Shown: positions 45,375 through 57,448 of the stretch, piece after piece
Numbering within the stretch: position 1 is the stretch's first letter
Layout: each line of letters opens with the position of its first letter
NCBI GenBank assembly: GCA_963932465.1
Contig: OZ010787.1
Coordinates: 29,392,087-29,456,086, forward strand
Source: Maratus speciosus
Taxonomy: Eukaryota > Arthropoda > Arachnida > Araneae > Salticidae
Reading direction: 5' to 3'
DNA: 64,000 nucleotides
The notes under the pieces: generated by a model
Told to the model about the DNA's origin: nothing
Seen by the model: only the letters and a program-made list of their open reading frames with translations
Databases searched by the model: none
Program-made: the position numbers and the translations under genes

Positions 45375-45879
45375 AGGAAAATAAATTTAAGTATTATTTT
45401 AATGTCACAATTTTTAAGATATTGTAGGTATTTAAGTTTAATTGATTAAAATTTTATTAAAATTAAATTTATTATTGTAACAATAATGACACACATATAA
45501 TAATTTTATATAAATAAAATGAATAATATATGTTAGCAAAAAAAAAAAAAAAAGGAAATGAAAAAAATAATTCTGGGATTTATAATAGGTAAATTTAGGA
45601 ATTATAATTTTTTTTTTTCTCTCTTTTCTCTTGTGGTTGGATCTCAGTTACCATTGAGAAATAATGGCATGCACATCACAGATGACACATTTGTAAAAAT
45701 AATTTTTTTTTTATATACTGTATAAATAATAATAATAAGAAGAATAATAAGTAAAATTTGATAATATGTCTGGTATAAAAATGATTGAAATGTCAATAGA
45801 TCATGATTTTTGAAATTGTATCACCTTGATACAAAAGAAAATTTATGAGTCGTACTACGAAGTAGTAGTACAATATTTA

Positions 45880-45918
<39 letters not shown>

Positions 45919-46240
45919 TTGTTTTTTCTGTAGAAAAAGACAGATATTTTTCTGTTAAATGAAATTATGTTGTTTTTTATATATACGTGTATTATAAATA
46001 TTTTAGGGGTATTTATGTGTGTAAAAGAATAATCTACAAAACAACTTCATCTCCTAAGAAATTTTTTTAAATTTTAGTGTTGTTGTTTTTATGTATTTAT
46101 GCAATTTAGAATATTTTCATACATATGTTGTAATATAGAGAAAATAGTATGAGATGCAAAATATTTTTTAAAGAGGTATAGGATCTATTTTGAATTGATA
46201 TTTTGAAAAAGTATACATTGATTACTAATACTTGTTAAAA
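45375..46240. other. Leader of the LTR element
   Basis: AT-rich untranslated region with an A run of ~36 nt at 45881-45916. No ORF. Confidence 0.6.
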
Positions 46241-47269
46241 ATGACTCAGACGCTGGATATAGATACACGTATTAAGTTAGTGTCACCATTTGACAATAAA
46301 AAGAACAAAAACATTATATTTTTCTTAGAGGAATTTGATAATATTTTGAATTCGACAGATATACAGGAAGAAACTAAATTATTAATTTTAAAGGCTAAAA
46401 TTACTGGGGACGCAAAACATATTTTAAGTAAACAGATTGAAACATATAACGAGACCAATTATAATTTATTTAAAAATAATTTGGTGGAGTTATTTGGTAC
46501 AAAACTAAGCTTCCTTAATGCTCAGAGCAATTTCCTAAATTTAAAACAGGCCGCAAGTCAAACGATAGAGGATTTCATTTTGGAGTTTAAAAAGGGTGTA
46601 AAATCTTATATCGAAAGTGCAGGCGAAAATGTGGATAATAAGGAAGAGAATTTTATCGAAATCTTAAAAATGTCGAATTTTTTTAATTCAATTAGACAGG
46701 ATATTGCACTAGATGTGCGTAAAAATGCGCCCAGGTCCTTCAAGGAGGCATGCGAGTTAGCAAAACTTATGGAAAGTGCGTATAATGAATCAAAGTTTGA
46801 GGAAATTAACGCAATAAATAAAGAAAACAAAGATCTTTATGAGAACATTATAGAATCAAGTAAGCAAAACAAAGAGCTAATCGAGAAATTAAAAGGGGAG
46901 ATTGAAAAACTAAAAAAATCAAAGAAAAAAAACCATGCAATTAGAGATGATAGTGTTCCGCGGAATAAGAAACTCTTTAATAAACACAATGATTATCAGG
47001 GTTCCAATTTCAATAACAATTTTCATTATAATGATTATGAACGATATTATAATGATTACTACAATTCCTTTAATTACCCGACGCATTATGGGATGTATGA
47101 TTATTCACAACCTAACTGGAATTTGGGAAATAGGGATTTTGGATATATTTCTGAGAATTATGAGCAAAATGGTTATCAATTTGAAAAGCGCAAAAAGAAA
47201 AAAAAAATGGGCAAAGAAAACAGCGAAATCGGATCAAGATTCGGGATTTTCAGAGACGGAAATCGATAA
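46241..47269 (+). CDS. Gag polyprotein of the Ty3-type element
   Basis: A 342-residue structural protein that would assemble the virus-like particle. I start it at the first ATG (MTQTLDIDTRIK). The N-terminal two thirds look like a retrotransposon capsid: FFLEEFDNILN, LVELFGTKLSFLNAQSNFLN and TIEDFILEFKKGVKSYIES. A lysine/glutamate-rich, probably coiled-coil segment follows (about residues 195-235), then an asparagine- and tyrosine-rich tail and a basic KRKKKKK stretch. No CCHC zinc knuckle is present, unlike most Ty3-type Gags; a CCHC is found instead at the Pol C-terminus. The frame overlaps pol and ends at TAA 47267-47269. Pol is in the +1 frame, and an A10 run at 47198-47207 is the likely shift site. 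Confidence 0.9.
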   Translation: MTQTLDIDTRIKLVSPFDNKKNKNIIFFLEEFDNILNSTDIQEETKLLILKAKITGDAKHILSKQIETYNETNYNLFKNNLVELFGTKLSFLNAQSNFLNLKQAASQTIEDFILEFKKGVKSYIESAGENVDNKEENFIEILKMSNFFNSIRQDIALDVRKNAPRSFKEACELAKLMESAYNESKFEEINAINKENKDLYENIIESSKQNKELIEKLKGEIEKLKKSKKKNHAIRDDSVPRNKKLFNKHNDYQGSNFNNNFHYNDYERYYNDYYNSFNYPTHYGMYDYSQPNWNLGNRDFGYISENYEQNGYQFEKRKKKKKMGKENSEIGSRFGIFRDGNR

Positions 47270-50200
47270 AATAAATAAAACAATCGCAAATATAACAAAT
47301 GCAGACAAAGATAGTCTGCCAATTATATCACTAAGTATACAGGGCGTCGAAATACAAGCGTTACTGGATACCGGAGCTGCTGTGTCCCTTTTATCACCTT
47401 CTTTATTCAAAAAAATTAAAGATACAAACGTCAAAATCAAATATTTGGGCAATCAGATCCAAATTAAAACTTTAACAAATTCAAAGATTTTTTTTAAACA
47501 ATGTGTAAAATTAACTTTTCGATTAAAAGGTATATTCACAACAGGCACATTTTATGTCACTAATGATGATTTTGATAGGCAGTACCAAATGTTATTAGGG
47601 TACGATTATCTCAAAGAAAATCATATGATTTTGGATTTATGCAATAAAACATTAAAATTTAAAAATCAACAAATTAAATTAAACGTTGCAAGTGAAGTAA
47701 ATAATTATGAAGTGAATAACATTACGCCATGTAATTCAGGGGAACATTCAAATAAAAGTATGTTTGCCATTACTAAAAATAGAATTTTTCTCCAACCTGA
47801 AGAATCGAAAATTGTAAAATTAAAATGCCCAGAGGATATAAATATGTCAGATGTAATTATTTTTGACCCCATTCAAGAAAATAGTAAATTTTCATGCGAG
47901 ACTTCGTTACACGAAGTTCAAAAAAATAATAACATAAATATTATAATAAAGAATAAACTGTTAGAAAAGTTAATTATTCAGAAAGGAACTAAAATGGGGG
48001 AAATTATAAAGAACTTTGAGTGCAAGCAAGATGACTCAACTGATAATATAGAGAAAGGGACATTTTATGAAATAAATAATTTAAATATAGAAGATGTAAG
48101 AAAATTGCGAGAAGCAGAAATTAAAGAGACGGATTTCGATTTAAGCCATTTATCAGAGGAAGTACAACAAAAATTTCGAAAAATTTTAATGGGCAATGTT
48201 CATGCATTTTCAAAAAGTTATCAAACATTGGGGCAATCAGCGTTTGTCGCACCAAGTTTTCAATTGAATCATGAATTCCCGGTACAAGCTAAGCCATATA
48301 AATTGCCTCAGGCAGTAAGACAGTATGCGAAAAGGGAAATTGAACAACTGTTACAGGCTAAAATTATAGAGAAGACTGACTCCGAATATGCTTTTCCAGT
48401 TATTTTCGTTAGAAAGAAAAATCCGAGTAATAACCCGAATGCAGAACCCAAGTTTAGAATGGCAACGGACCTAAGACTATTAAACCAAATTTTACAACCT
48501 TATACTTATCCGATGCCGGACGTAAAAGACTTATTACAAAAAATAAGCGGTAAAAAATACTATACGGTGCTAGACTTACATAGTGCTTTTTTCCAAATAA
48601 ATTTAAGACCAGAAGATTGCAAAAAATTAGCGTTTATTACGGAATTTGGAAAACATATGCCACTTCGTTTAGCTTTTGGCACACGAAATTCTAGCGCAAT
48701 TTTTGCAGAAGTAATCGATAAAATTCTGGGACATTTTGACAAAAGCAAAGTATCATACTACATTGATGATGTGTTGATATCTGCAAACACAATAGCAGAG
48801 ATGACGAAAACCTTAGAAGAAGTTCTACAGGTATTAATAAATCACAACATGACAATCGAACCTTCAAAAATGCAAATTTGCAAAGCAGAAATAGAATTCC
48901 TAGGATTTAGGGTGAATCAAATGGGATATTCTCCATCTCAAAAGAATATTGAAAAAGTAAAAAATTTAGTCAGACCAAAATCGAAAAAGGGGGTCAGATC
49001 TTTATTGGGCTTAGCGAATTATTTTCGGACGCTAATACCCAACTATTCCGACAAAGTTAACCCTTTAATAGAGCTGACTAAAGATAAAGTTAAATTTAAG
49101 TGGAGTCCAGAAGCAGAAAAAGCTTTCCTGATAATTCAGGAAGAAATTGTACAAAAACCAACGCTCAGACCCCCCGATTTTAACAAGGAATTTTTCTTAT
49201 TCACGGATGGGAGCAAAGTTGCAATTTCAGGTGTTCTAGCTCAAGAAAAGGATGGTCATTTGCTACCTGTTGAATTTTTCGGGAGAAAACTTAGAGAACC
49301 GGAAAAAAATTATCTGAGTATTAAATTTGAGTTATTAGCAGTGCATGAAGCAATTATGCATTTTAAATATATGCTTTCAGGTAGAAGATTTACTGTGTTA
49401 ACTGATTCGAAAGCACTAACTCAGCATTTACATTTACAAGATAAATCAGAAATTATAAACAGATGGGTAGCAGATTTACAAGACTTTAATTTCGACTTCG
49501 AATTCGTCGAAGGAATTAACAATCCAGCAGACTATTTGAGCAGGAATTTAGATAATCTTACAACAGACAGAGAACTCCAAAATAATTTGTTTGCAAGTAA
49601 CATAGCACTTACAGACGAAAATATTAAATCGGAGCAATATGCAGACGAAAAATTAAAAGTTATAATAAATAAAATCGAAAAAGACAAAAATAATAGAAGC
49701 ACGAAGAGATTTGCTTTAAATCAAAATAAATTATTAATTTTGAAACCTGGTTCAGATAAAAAGGAGCTTTTAATTACCCCAGATTCATTAAAAATTGCAG
49801 CCATAGAAGAAGCTCATAAAGCGCATTTCGGATTTCAAAAAACTTATGATAATGTGAAAACAAGGCTCTTTTGGCACGGAATGTACAAAGACATTAAACA
49901 ATATTGTGCAAATTGTGTGCAGTGCCTCACATCTAAACAACACACAACAATAAAAGTCCCTGTTAAAAAAATGGTGAAAGATCACGAAGTCGGTACAGTC
50001 CTGCATGCTGACGTCATTGGACCTTTAAACCTCACGTTAAGGAAAAACAGATACATTTTAATTATAATTGATTCGACATCGAGATTCCTGGAAGCTGTTC
50101 CCCTACGAAACGTAGAGTCACAGACTATATTAAATGTACTAAATAAATATTTTGCAAATTATGGGTTGTGTAAAGAAATTATCTTTGATAATGCAAAATA

Positions 50201-51173
50201 TTTAAGAAGCGAAATTATGAAAGAATATTTGGAATCTTTAAACATACAAAGGAAATTTGTGAGTGTATACCGTGCGCAAGGAAATGGACTTTGTGAAGTT
50301 ACCAATAAAATATTAAAAACATCAATTGTAGCTATGTCGAAACGCACTACGGAATGGGACATAAGACTGGATTTTTTTAAACTAGCGTATAATTCCTCGA
50401 AACACCGCGCTACGGGATATAGTCCCTCACTGCTATTTTTCGCAAGGGAAATAAAAAATCCCTTCACAGCCCATATTCCTTCTGAGGAAATATATACCCA
50501 CTCTTATGTTAAAAGCAGAATACAGCATATAAAGGAAATCAAAATTCAATCCCTTGCAAACCAGGAGAAAATAATGCAAGAATATATAGATGAAGAGGCA
50601 TACGAAAAAGTAAAGGATTTAAATTTGGGTCAAACAGTATATTTAAAATGTATTGGAAAACCAGGCGCATTAGAGCCAAAATTTCAAGGACCCTACGAAG
50701 TTACTAAAAAGTTTAGAAACTTTAATTATTTATTACAATATGTTCCAGATAAATCAATAGAGCCGATCAAACGACATATGGATCAGCTGTACGCTCCGAA
50801 ATATGCAACAGGTTATACAGAGGCGGAAATTACGAATTTACAAGGGTCTCAGAGAAAAATTAAGGGTGATAAAAATTACAAAACTAAATGTGACATTTGT
50901 CAAAGAAAATCACACTCAACTGAAAATTGTTGGTTCAAATTGAACAAAAATACGAGTCAAAAGGGTGACAAACTTACTAAGAATTATTATAAAAAAAATA
51001 ATAAATATTCTGAGAATGTAGACCCATATTTAAAGTATCAAATAGATCATTATGATCAAAATATGTCGTTATATGGTTATACACCATATACAAACTTATA
51101 CGGGGATGTTATACAAGATCATTACCCTTTCCCCCCTCCCCAATATTATCCATGGTATATGAATTGGTATTAA
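46935..51173 (+). CDS. Pol polyprotein of the Ty3-type element
   Basis: Open over 1412 codons. The part before ~47190 is probably not translated, since entry is likely by a +1 shift from gag. Positions below count from codon 46935. Protease: LLDTGAAVSLL (Asp 145). Reverse transcriptase: FRMATDLRLLNQ and YYIDDVLIS (first Asp 611). RNase H: FTDGSKVAISG (Asp 758), then LLAVHEAI and LTDSKAL. Integrase: zinc-binding HKAHFG ... CANCVQC (about 960-995), catalytic Asp 1026 (LHADVIGPL), Asp 1085 (IIFDNAKYL) and Glu 1121 (GLCEVTNK), giving D-35-E spacing. A GPY/F-like KFQGPYEV follows. After integrase a CCHC knuckle, CDICQRKSHSTENC (1319-1332), and a tyrosine/asparagine-rich tail close the protein. No disabling stop or frameshift seen. 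Confidence 0.95.
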   Translation: MQLEMIVFRGIRNSLINTMIIRVPISITIFIIMIMNDIIMITTIPLITRRIMGCMIIHNLTGIWEIGILDIFLRIMSKMVINLKSAKRKKKWAKKTAKSDQDSGFSETEIDKINKTIANITNADKDSLPIISLSIQGVEIQALLDTGAAVSLLSPSLFKKIKDTNVKIKYLGNQIQIKTLTNSKIFFKQCVKLTFRLKGIFTTGTFYVTNDDFDRQYQMLLGYDYLKENHMILDLCNKTLKFKNQQIKLNVASEVNNYEVNNITPCNSGEHSNKSMFAITKNRIFLQPEESKIVKLKCPEDINMSDVIIFDPIQENSKFSCETSLHEVQKNNNINIIIKNKLLEKLIIQKGTKMGEIIKNFECKQDDSTDNIEKGTFYEINNLNIEDVRKLREAEIKETDFDLSHLSEEVQQKFRKILMGNVHAFSKSYQTLGQSAFVAPSFQLNHEFPVQAKPYKLPQAVRQYAKREIEQLLQAKIIEKTDSEYAFPVIFVRKKNPSNNPNAEPKFRMATDLRLLNQILQPYTYPMPDVKDLLQKISGKKYYTVLDLHSAFFQINLRPEDCKKLAFITEFGKHMPLRLAFGTRNSSAIFAEVIDKILGHFDKSKVSYYIDDVLISANTIAEMTKTLEEVLQVLINHNMTIEPSKMQICKAEIEFLGFRVNQMGYSPSQKNIEKVKNLVRPKSKKGVRSLLGLANYFRTLIPNYSDKVNPLIELTKDKVKFKWSPEAEKAFLIIQEEIVQKPTLRPPDFNKEFFLFTDGSKVAISGVLAQEKDGHLLPVEFFGRKLREPEKNYLSIKFELLAVHEAIMHFKYMLSGRRFTVLTDSKALTQHLHLQDKSEIINRWVADLQDFNFDFEFVEGINNPADYLSRNLDNLTTDRELQNNLFASNIALTDENIKSEQYADEKLKVIINKIEKDKNNRSTKRFALNQNKLLILKPGSDKKELLITPDSLKIAAIEEAHKAHFGFQKTYDNVKTRLFWHGMYKDIKQYCANCVQCLTSKQHTTIKVPVKKMVKDHEVGTVLHADVIGPLNLTLRKNRYILIIIDSTSRFLEAVPLRNVESQTILNVLNKYFANYGLCKEIIFDNAKYLRSEIMKEYLESLNIQRKFVSVYRAQGNGLCEVTNKILKTSIVAMSKRTTEWDIRLDFFKLAYNSSKHRATGYSPSLLFFAREIKNPFTAHIPSEEIYTHSYVKSRIQHIKEIKIQSLANQEKIMQEYIDEEAYEKVKDLNLGQTVYLKCIGKPGALEPKFQGPYEVTKKFRNFNYLLQYVPDKSIEPIKRHMDQLYAPKYATGYTEAEITNLQGSQRKIKGDKNYKTKCDICQRKSHSTENCWFKLNKNTSQKGDKLTKNYYKKNNKYSENVDPYLKYQIDHYDQNMSLYGYTPYTNLYGDVIQDHYPFPPPQYYPWYMNWY
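47198..47207 (+). promoter_or_regulatory. Probable gag-pol +1 shift site (A10)
   Basis: In the gag frame the site reads AAG AAA AAA AAA ATG. Moving forward by one base gives AAA AAA AAA TGG in the pol frame. Both frames are open around it. The site is inferred from frame geometry; a programmed ribosomal shift or transcriptional slippage could use it. Confidence 0.5.
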
Positions 51174-54100
51174 AAATAAATCAAAATGCATAATTAATCG
51201 AATTTCAAAATTTAAAAATTTTCAAAATTTAAAAATAAATTTTTCTCTTTTAGAAAAAAAAAATTGAAACAAAATTAATAACTTGCCTTTTTAAAATTCA
51301 AAATAATAATAAGAAAGGATAGGAACATGGGAACGCCAATTTGTCTCAGGGTTACAATATTGAGCAAATGTGCAGGGCGCACCCGAAAACATACTTATAA
51401 AATTATGTAATGTGCTTCAAAAAACTTCAATGGAGCAGTGAAATATTTCTCTCCAGGCAAAAGTTATATATATATTTTTTTTTCGAATATGAATTAGAAA
51501 ATATAAAATCTTAACAAAGCCAAATAACATTAAAACTTAATTAATTTAATAGTAAATAATGTTGGAGTAATTTTCAAAAAAAAAAAAAAAAAAAAAGAGA
51601 GAATTTTTTCTGTCTTCTATAAGGGTAGCCTTTGCTAATAGCCTTACAATTTAGATGACAGAATTTCAGAATTACTCTTTAAAATGAGTAGGTGTAAGCT
51701 ATAGGTTCAGGGTAGTTAGAACAGCTTTATAGCATACTCATATATATATTTTTTTCTTATATAAATATATGGTTGACAAGGAATAAATTATTAGTGCACT
51801 CTATATTAGGATAGCGGTCAGCTATAAGCCTAAATATAATAAAATATACAAAAAGTGCTAAGATTTATTCCGGTAGTTCAATTACAACTTATATGCTAAA
51901 GTCTAGAATTTAGACAGCAGGGATAAGTTTTATGAACAAAAGTGTTATAAAAAAATTTAAAAAAAGGATTTTGGTGTAGCACATTGGTTTTTAAAAAAGA
52001 CAATATATGTATAACAATGGACAAGGCAAGTTATTTCAACATGATTGCACACAAAAATTATAGTAAAAAAAAAAAAAAAAAAAAAAAAAATACACAAATA
52101 AATAATTGAAGTAAAATTAAAATTTTCTCACCAAAGGCTTTCTGTATAGGGTGCAATTTTGGCCTACGGCTGGGTATGCACCAACACCAACAAAATATTT
52201 GTAGAAAAATTATTCACAGATACATCAATATATAGTCATCACCTAGGCATAAATTTCAGGATTCTTGGCTGAAAAAGGAATCGAAGAAAAAATTAAGTAT
52301 GGTATAATTACTAGATGTTATGCTCAGAAACAATAAAATTAGTAATATTATATTGTAAAAAGCAGCATTTTGAGTTTTATTTAGGAAAACTTTTGATTTT
52401 TAGGTTTTACACATTTATGGAGTGTCTAGCTCAGTAACAATAGTTCCTATATTTAATAAAAAAATAATAAATAAAAATATAAGTTCGTGTTGTTTTCAAA
52501 ATAAATAACAAAAGGTATAGCAATTAGCATTTACAGTTAAAATTTATGGAATTTTCAGCAAAATTAACATTAGACAAACATAGTTTATATTATATTTAAC
52601 TTGATAAGCTAATTTACTTTTATTAACGGTATTCAATTAGAATTAAAGTAGGCTTAAATTCAAGTTAAATTAATTAATAACATTGCTGTAGTGTAAAATT
52701 TTATGTAAGACTATTATATTTTTATTGTATATATAAAAATATGCAAATTTAACAATTAATAAAATGTATTAGCAAAATTATTTAATATAAATATTAAATG
52801 ACATCTTGCTGAAATCAGCTAGAAATTAGATTTTTTTTTTTTTAAATAAAATATTTTATAAATTTATGTTAGTTTAGAATTTAAGCATTTTTTTTCTCTT
52901 TACTTTCCCTTAGAATTAAATGCAATTCTAAATTTAACACATATAAATATACATAGTATTGATAAATTTGAGTGTGTGAGTTCATAAAATTTTTTTTATA
53001 TAATTTGGCCAATTTAACATAAGAAAACAAAATAAATAAATAAATATATTTATATATATTGGCCTTATTTTTATTAAAATAGGTAGTATGGCTTAATAAA
53101 TTTATTTACTTAATTTTTTTATAGTACATACAGTAATTATTTTTTAAAAAACTTAATCTGTAACAATTGGGTGTAGATATTTATGAGTATACAAAGATTC
53201 TTTTCTGCTGGCAGAAATTCTTTGGTTCGGCCGAGTACTCATGGGTTACTACATACGATTTTACGTAGTAATTATCATTTACTTTTGCTTTTGTTTTTTT
53301 AAAATTATACAAGTGTATTAATAACATTTTTTTATAATTAATTAATAATTATTAATGTTTGATTAATAATAATAATTTATTATCTTTTATTTTTAAACAT
53401 ATCATTAAATTTTAGACATTAGAATTCACATACGGAATGTTAATGATAAATAAAATTTTGAATAAATAAATTTTTTATTTCATTCAGTAAAAAAATAAAT
53501 AAATATGAAAATTTAACAATCTTTTAAGATAGAATTGTTGGCTAAATAAATAATAATTTAAGACAAAAAAATTGTTCTCTTCTTCGTCAATGGCATTTTC
53601 TGACAACACTGTTTAATAGTATTAAATGAAGGTGCATTTTTAAGATCAGCGTAATGCATATTTTGCATTTTTGAGAGGCCGTAGAAGTCATTTTTCCGTG
53701 TTGTTTACATTTTAATAGTAAACAATATCATGAATCAAAATTTGTGTTTGTTAGAAAGGTCTAAAAATATGCAATGTAATCAGTTAAAGAAAATTATATG
53801 CATTTTTTTTTAATCCTGAAAGGAAATTTGGTTTAGATTTAAACCTGAATGCATAAAAAGCCACCCTCACTTCAGTTCCAGTATGAGGCAGGAGAATTCA
53901 GATGCTAGAATCGCCATTTTTCCCCTGCAAAATAATAATAAAAAAAAAGCAGAAGGTTTACATTAGATACGATACAAATACATACACTGTTTATGCATAG
54001 ATTATGTTTAAAATTACATACAGGCATGCACAGTGAGTTAAGAAGAAAGTATATCAAGAAATTATACTAATTAATACGGTAATTACAAGCATGAAATGGT

Positions 54101-54970
54101 TTTAAATACATACCTTTGGGAAGTCGTAAAATTTTGTCACAGCACAATTCACCTCGCAGAAAGGAATTAGTAGCTTGACCAACCCCCACTTTTCGGGAGA
54201 ATCGGGGACGTTCAATAACTGGTTTTATTCTCCTCTCTCCTTCTTCTTACTTTTTTTTTTTTCTCGTATCGGGTAAAGTTGGAAAGCATTGCGTAATGAT
54301 ATATTAAAGGAGATGAATTAGCTTGTACATTTTGACAGATCATACATGTTAGAAGTAACAAATAAATAAAATAATGTAACAAGTTTGTATACAATATTTT
54401 TCTGATTATAATTTGAATACATCAGATTCATTATGTGAAAATATAACATGTCATATTACAAGCATTGTATTTACTTTTATTCAGTATAAAATGTGTTTTA
54501 GATAAAACACTGTGTCATAAGGTTGTATGTGATGAAATAATATGTCAAATGCGTATGCCATTATTTTTCTTATAATGAGGTTTATTTCGGCATATTAGTT
54601 TCAGACAAAATTATAGCTTTGAATGTATTTTGGGCACTTAAACTGTAAAGTTACAAAATTAGTAAACATGTCTGTGGTAAAGAAAAAAGGCTTCGAGAAA
54701 GACGTCTGATTGTCAGTACAGAGGTCTTCTATAAATGTGAATGTCAACAGACAACTATGCTATCATGTGTTGAACTTTCTGTTATGAAACAATAGAAGAA
54801 CTTCTTATAAAATATACCAGAACCATTGATAATTGAACTTTACAGTCTTCGCTCAAAAACTGTGTAGATACACAGTCATATGGACACGTACATTCCTTCA
54901 AGCTTTACAAAAAAAATAAAACCAGCAATCAGTTTTTATTTTATTTTTTTTTTTCTGAAACCGGGAGAGA
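51174..54970. other. 3.8 kb non-coding tail of the LTR element
   Basis: No ORF over ~60 codons with any similarity, and no env-like signal or membrane protein. It is AT-rich with A runs at 51568 and 52065. It ends in ACCGGGAGAGA just before the 3' LTR, which could be the polypurine tract. Confidence 0.6.
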
Positions 54971-56619
54971 TGCTGGGCAACATATAACTATGATATGTTC
55001 CCGCACCATGTTGGTTAAATCAAAGTAAAATTGCGTAATTTGTTATTTCTGTTTGTATAAATATTTTTTATAAAATATAATTATGAGTGTAAAATTATAA
55101 TGTTTATATATTTAAGTAAAATAAGAGTGTAAGTTCATACAAAAATTATTAAGTTGATTTTAAATAGTAAATATATTTTTTTTAAAAATTGTTGTATTGT
55201 AAAATGAATGTATAACGTTGAATGGAGTTCGGATCTCAGACAACAACAATAGCCAGACGCCATGGTGTCGTTTTATGACAAGCCAATGGAAAGTGGTGTA
55301 TAATTAGAAATCGTAAAATCATAAAAACGTTGGAATCAATTTATGGCCTCAATAAAAGGGTTGGGATAAATTTATGACTTTTCAGACCACCCAAACTTTA
55401 AGGCAGATAATAATATTAAAGTATATGTAAGGGGCCATTTGCAGACTGCTAGCTAATAGGCCTATCGAAGTATAATAAAAAATCTTCTCACATCCAATAA
55501 CAGTGGACTAGACAAAAATAGTTCCACCCACTGCAGGAGCTGGTGTGCAAGAAGAATAAGGTTTAAAAAAGATAGTCTGAAAAAAGATGTAGAGGACGCA
55601 GGAGCTCTCCTGAAAGCCCGTGCAATGAGTCCCGTAAGTCCTAGTAAAGCCCAGGCGAGATGGACATATCGGAGCGAGCCTAATCGAGCCTAATCAAGCC
55701 TAATTGAGGATGTCTTCCTGAGGTACCTATCGGAGTGAGCCTAATCAAGCCAAATTGAGGATGTTTTCCTGATGTACATATCGGAGTGATCCTAATCAAG
55801 CCAAATTGAGGATGCGTTCCTGATGACACATTGCCATGATCCTAAGCAACGCAACAACTCGGAATTTGATGAATAAAGGCCACCATCCCGTATATTAAAA
55901 GAAGGTACTATTTTAAACATTTTCTTTTACCACTTAAGATCATATGAAAAATCACAAAAATACTTTTCTGATATTTTATGGTAGAGAGTAATCTGAGATC
56001 CGACAAAACCAATGATTAAATAAGATTAAGGTAATTTAAAAATGAAAGAGAATTATTCTTTTAGCAAAAAGAAACAATTATAATAATTAAAGTATATGAA
56101 AATATTGTCTTTTTTTTTTTAAAGATTAAATATACTTAAAATAATGAGAAGCAAACAAAAGTGTTGCTTTCTAATTTTTGAATTGATATTATGTTTTTCT
56201 GTATATAGTTATGTTCAATGTAAATAAAATATTTAATCAAGTTTTAAAAAGTTTCTGTAATTATTTAATTAATAATATTTAAAGTGTGTCAATTTATTTT
56301 TTACAGCTTAAATTTTAGTTTAATTCATAAGTGGAAGAGTTCGTCTAAATAATTCACAACGCAAACTCTTAATTTTCTTCGTAATTATTCAAATATAATA
56401 ATTACCTTTTGACGCGAATTATAATTTAATATTATTAATGCTTCGCGTTGCTCTTCTACTAGAATTTAGGTAAATACGATCACTTATATTATTTGAATTT
56501 ATCTAAGGTATATAAAATTATATACCAATTTGCTATGAGGTTGCTTGGATGATTTGGACCAATTAACAATTTTGAATAAATTTAATAGAAAATAAACAGG
56601 TGTAATTATCTGTCCAGCA
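54971..56619 (+). repeat. 3' LTR
   Basis: Same length and tips as the 5' LTR. Differences noticed include AAAGTGTTGGG against AAAGGGTTGGG (near 55356), ATCAGAGTGATC against ATCGGAGTGATC (near 55783) and a shifted base in a T/A run near 55180. Confidence 0.95.
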
Positions 56620-56624
56620 TATAC

Positions 56625-57448
56625 TATTTTTTAAATCTGACTTGTCCGTATAATACTTTGATTATTCTTTTAGAATGTGTATTTAAGATTTCTAAATTAT
56701 GTACCGAGCTTGATCTCTCTTTTTGAAAGGACTATTATACTTCCAAAAAAGTGGGCCCTTTTTAAAAAATTCGGATATACTATTCAACAGTAGAAAATAA
56801 AATCGCACCAATAAAATATTTCGGAGGAGGATTTGTAGGTGCAAAATACTATTTATATGTATATTTTTTGGTTTTTCTTTAAAGAATAATAGAGGTGTAG
56901 CTGATTAAAAGCTAGTTAGTGTAAATTTAAGTAATTTATTTTTACTACAGAGGAAAAGAGTTCAATAATCTAAGTTTTTTATTGAATAGTTTTTTTTGTG
57001 TGTGTGTATTGTTCGGGTTATTTAATGTAACTTTTCAAGTAGTGCTGCTGGTTTTAAACATTTTAAAACAATGTGCATGACTTATTAAATTTTGGAATAA
57101 AATTAAATTTTAAAAGTAAACAGAAAAAGTATGTTTTCAGACAATGCAAAAATCTTACATCTATTTTTTTTTTTTTTTTTTAATCTGCCTACCCTCAACT
57201 GCTGCTGAAGATTAAACTTGAAGCCACAGCGGTTGTCCAATGGCCTGGAACTAACCCTTCCCACTTTTCAATGTTTTTTATTTAAGCAATTTTTCTTTTA
57301 AATTTGTCTGGCAACTTCTTTTAAAAAAAATTCTGCCTCCAGTCGAGTGGTCAGTATTGATTAGAGTGTGTGCATGAATGTTTCTGCCTTAGTATACACT
57401 AGTACTTGGTATTCGATGCTCAGCAATTCTGCAAAGCAGCACTCAATA
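56625..57448. other. Unassigned flank
   Basis: AT-rich. No gene supported. T run at 57163-57181. Confidence 0.4.

Larger units (their letters stand above)
43499..56619 (+). mobile_element. Complete Ty3-type LTR retrotransposon
   Basis: A 13,121 bp element flanked by TATAC on both sides (43494-43498, 56620-56624). Both LTRs are 1649 bp. Between them: a ~1.1 kb leader with a four-unit repeat, gag (46241-47269), pol (ending 51173) and ~3.8 kb without coding. Pol order protease-RT-RNase H-integrase identifies Ty3/gypsy (Metaviridae-like). No env-like frame is visible. Intact coding frames and few LTR differences point to a recent insertion. Confidence 0.95.

Noticed and set aside
51174..54970. 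Possible env gene of the LTR element
   Set aside because: The longest frames are about 60 codons and show neither signal peptide nor membrane anchor.
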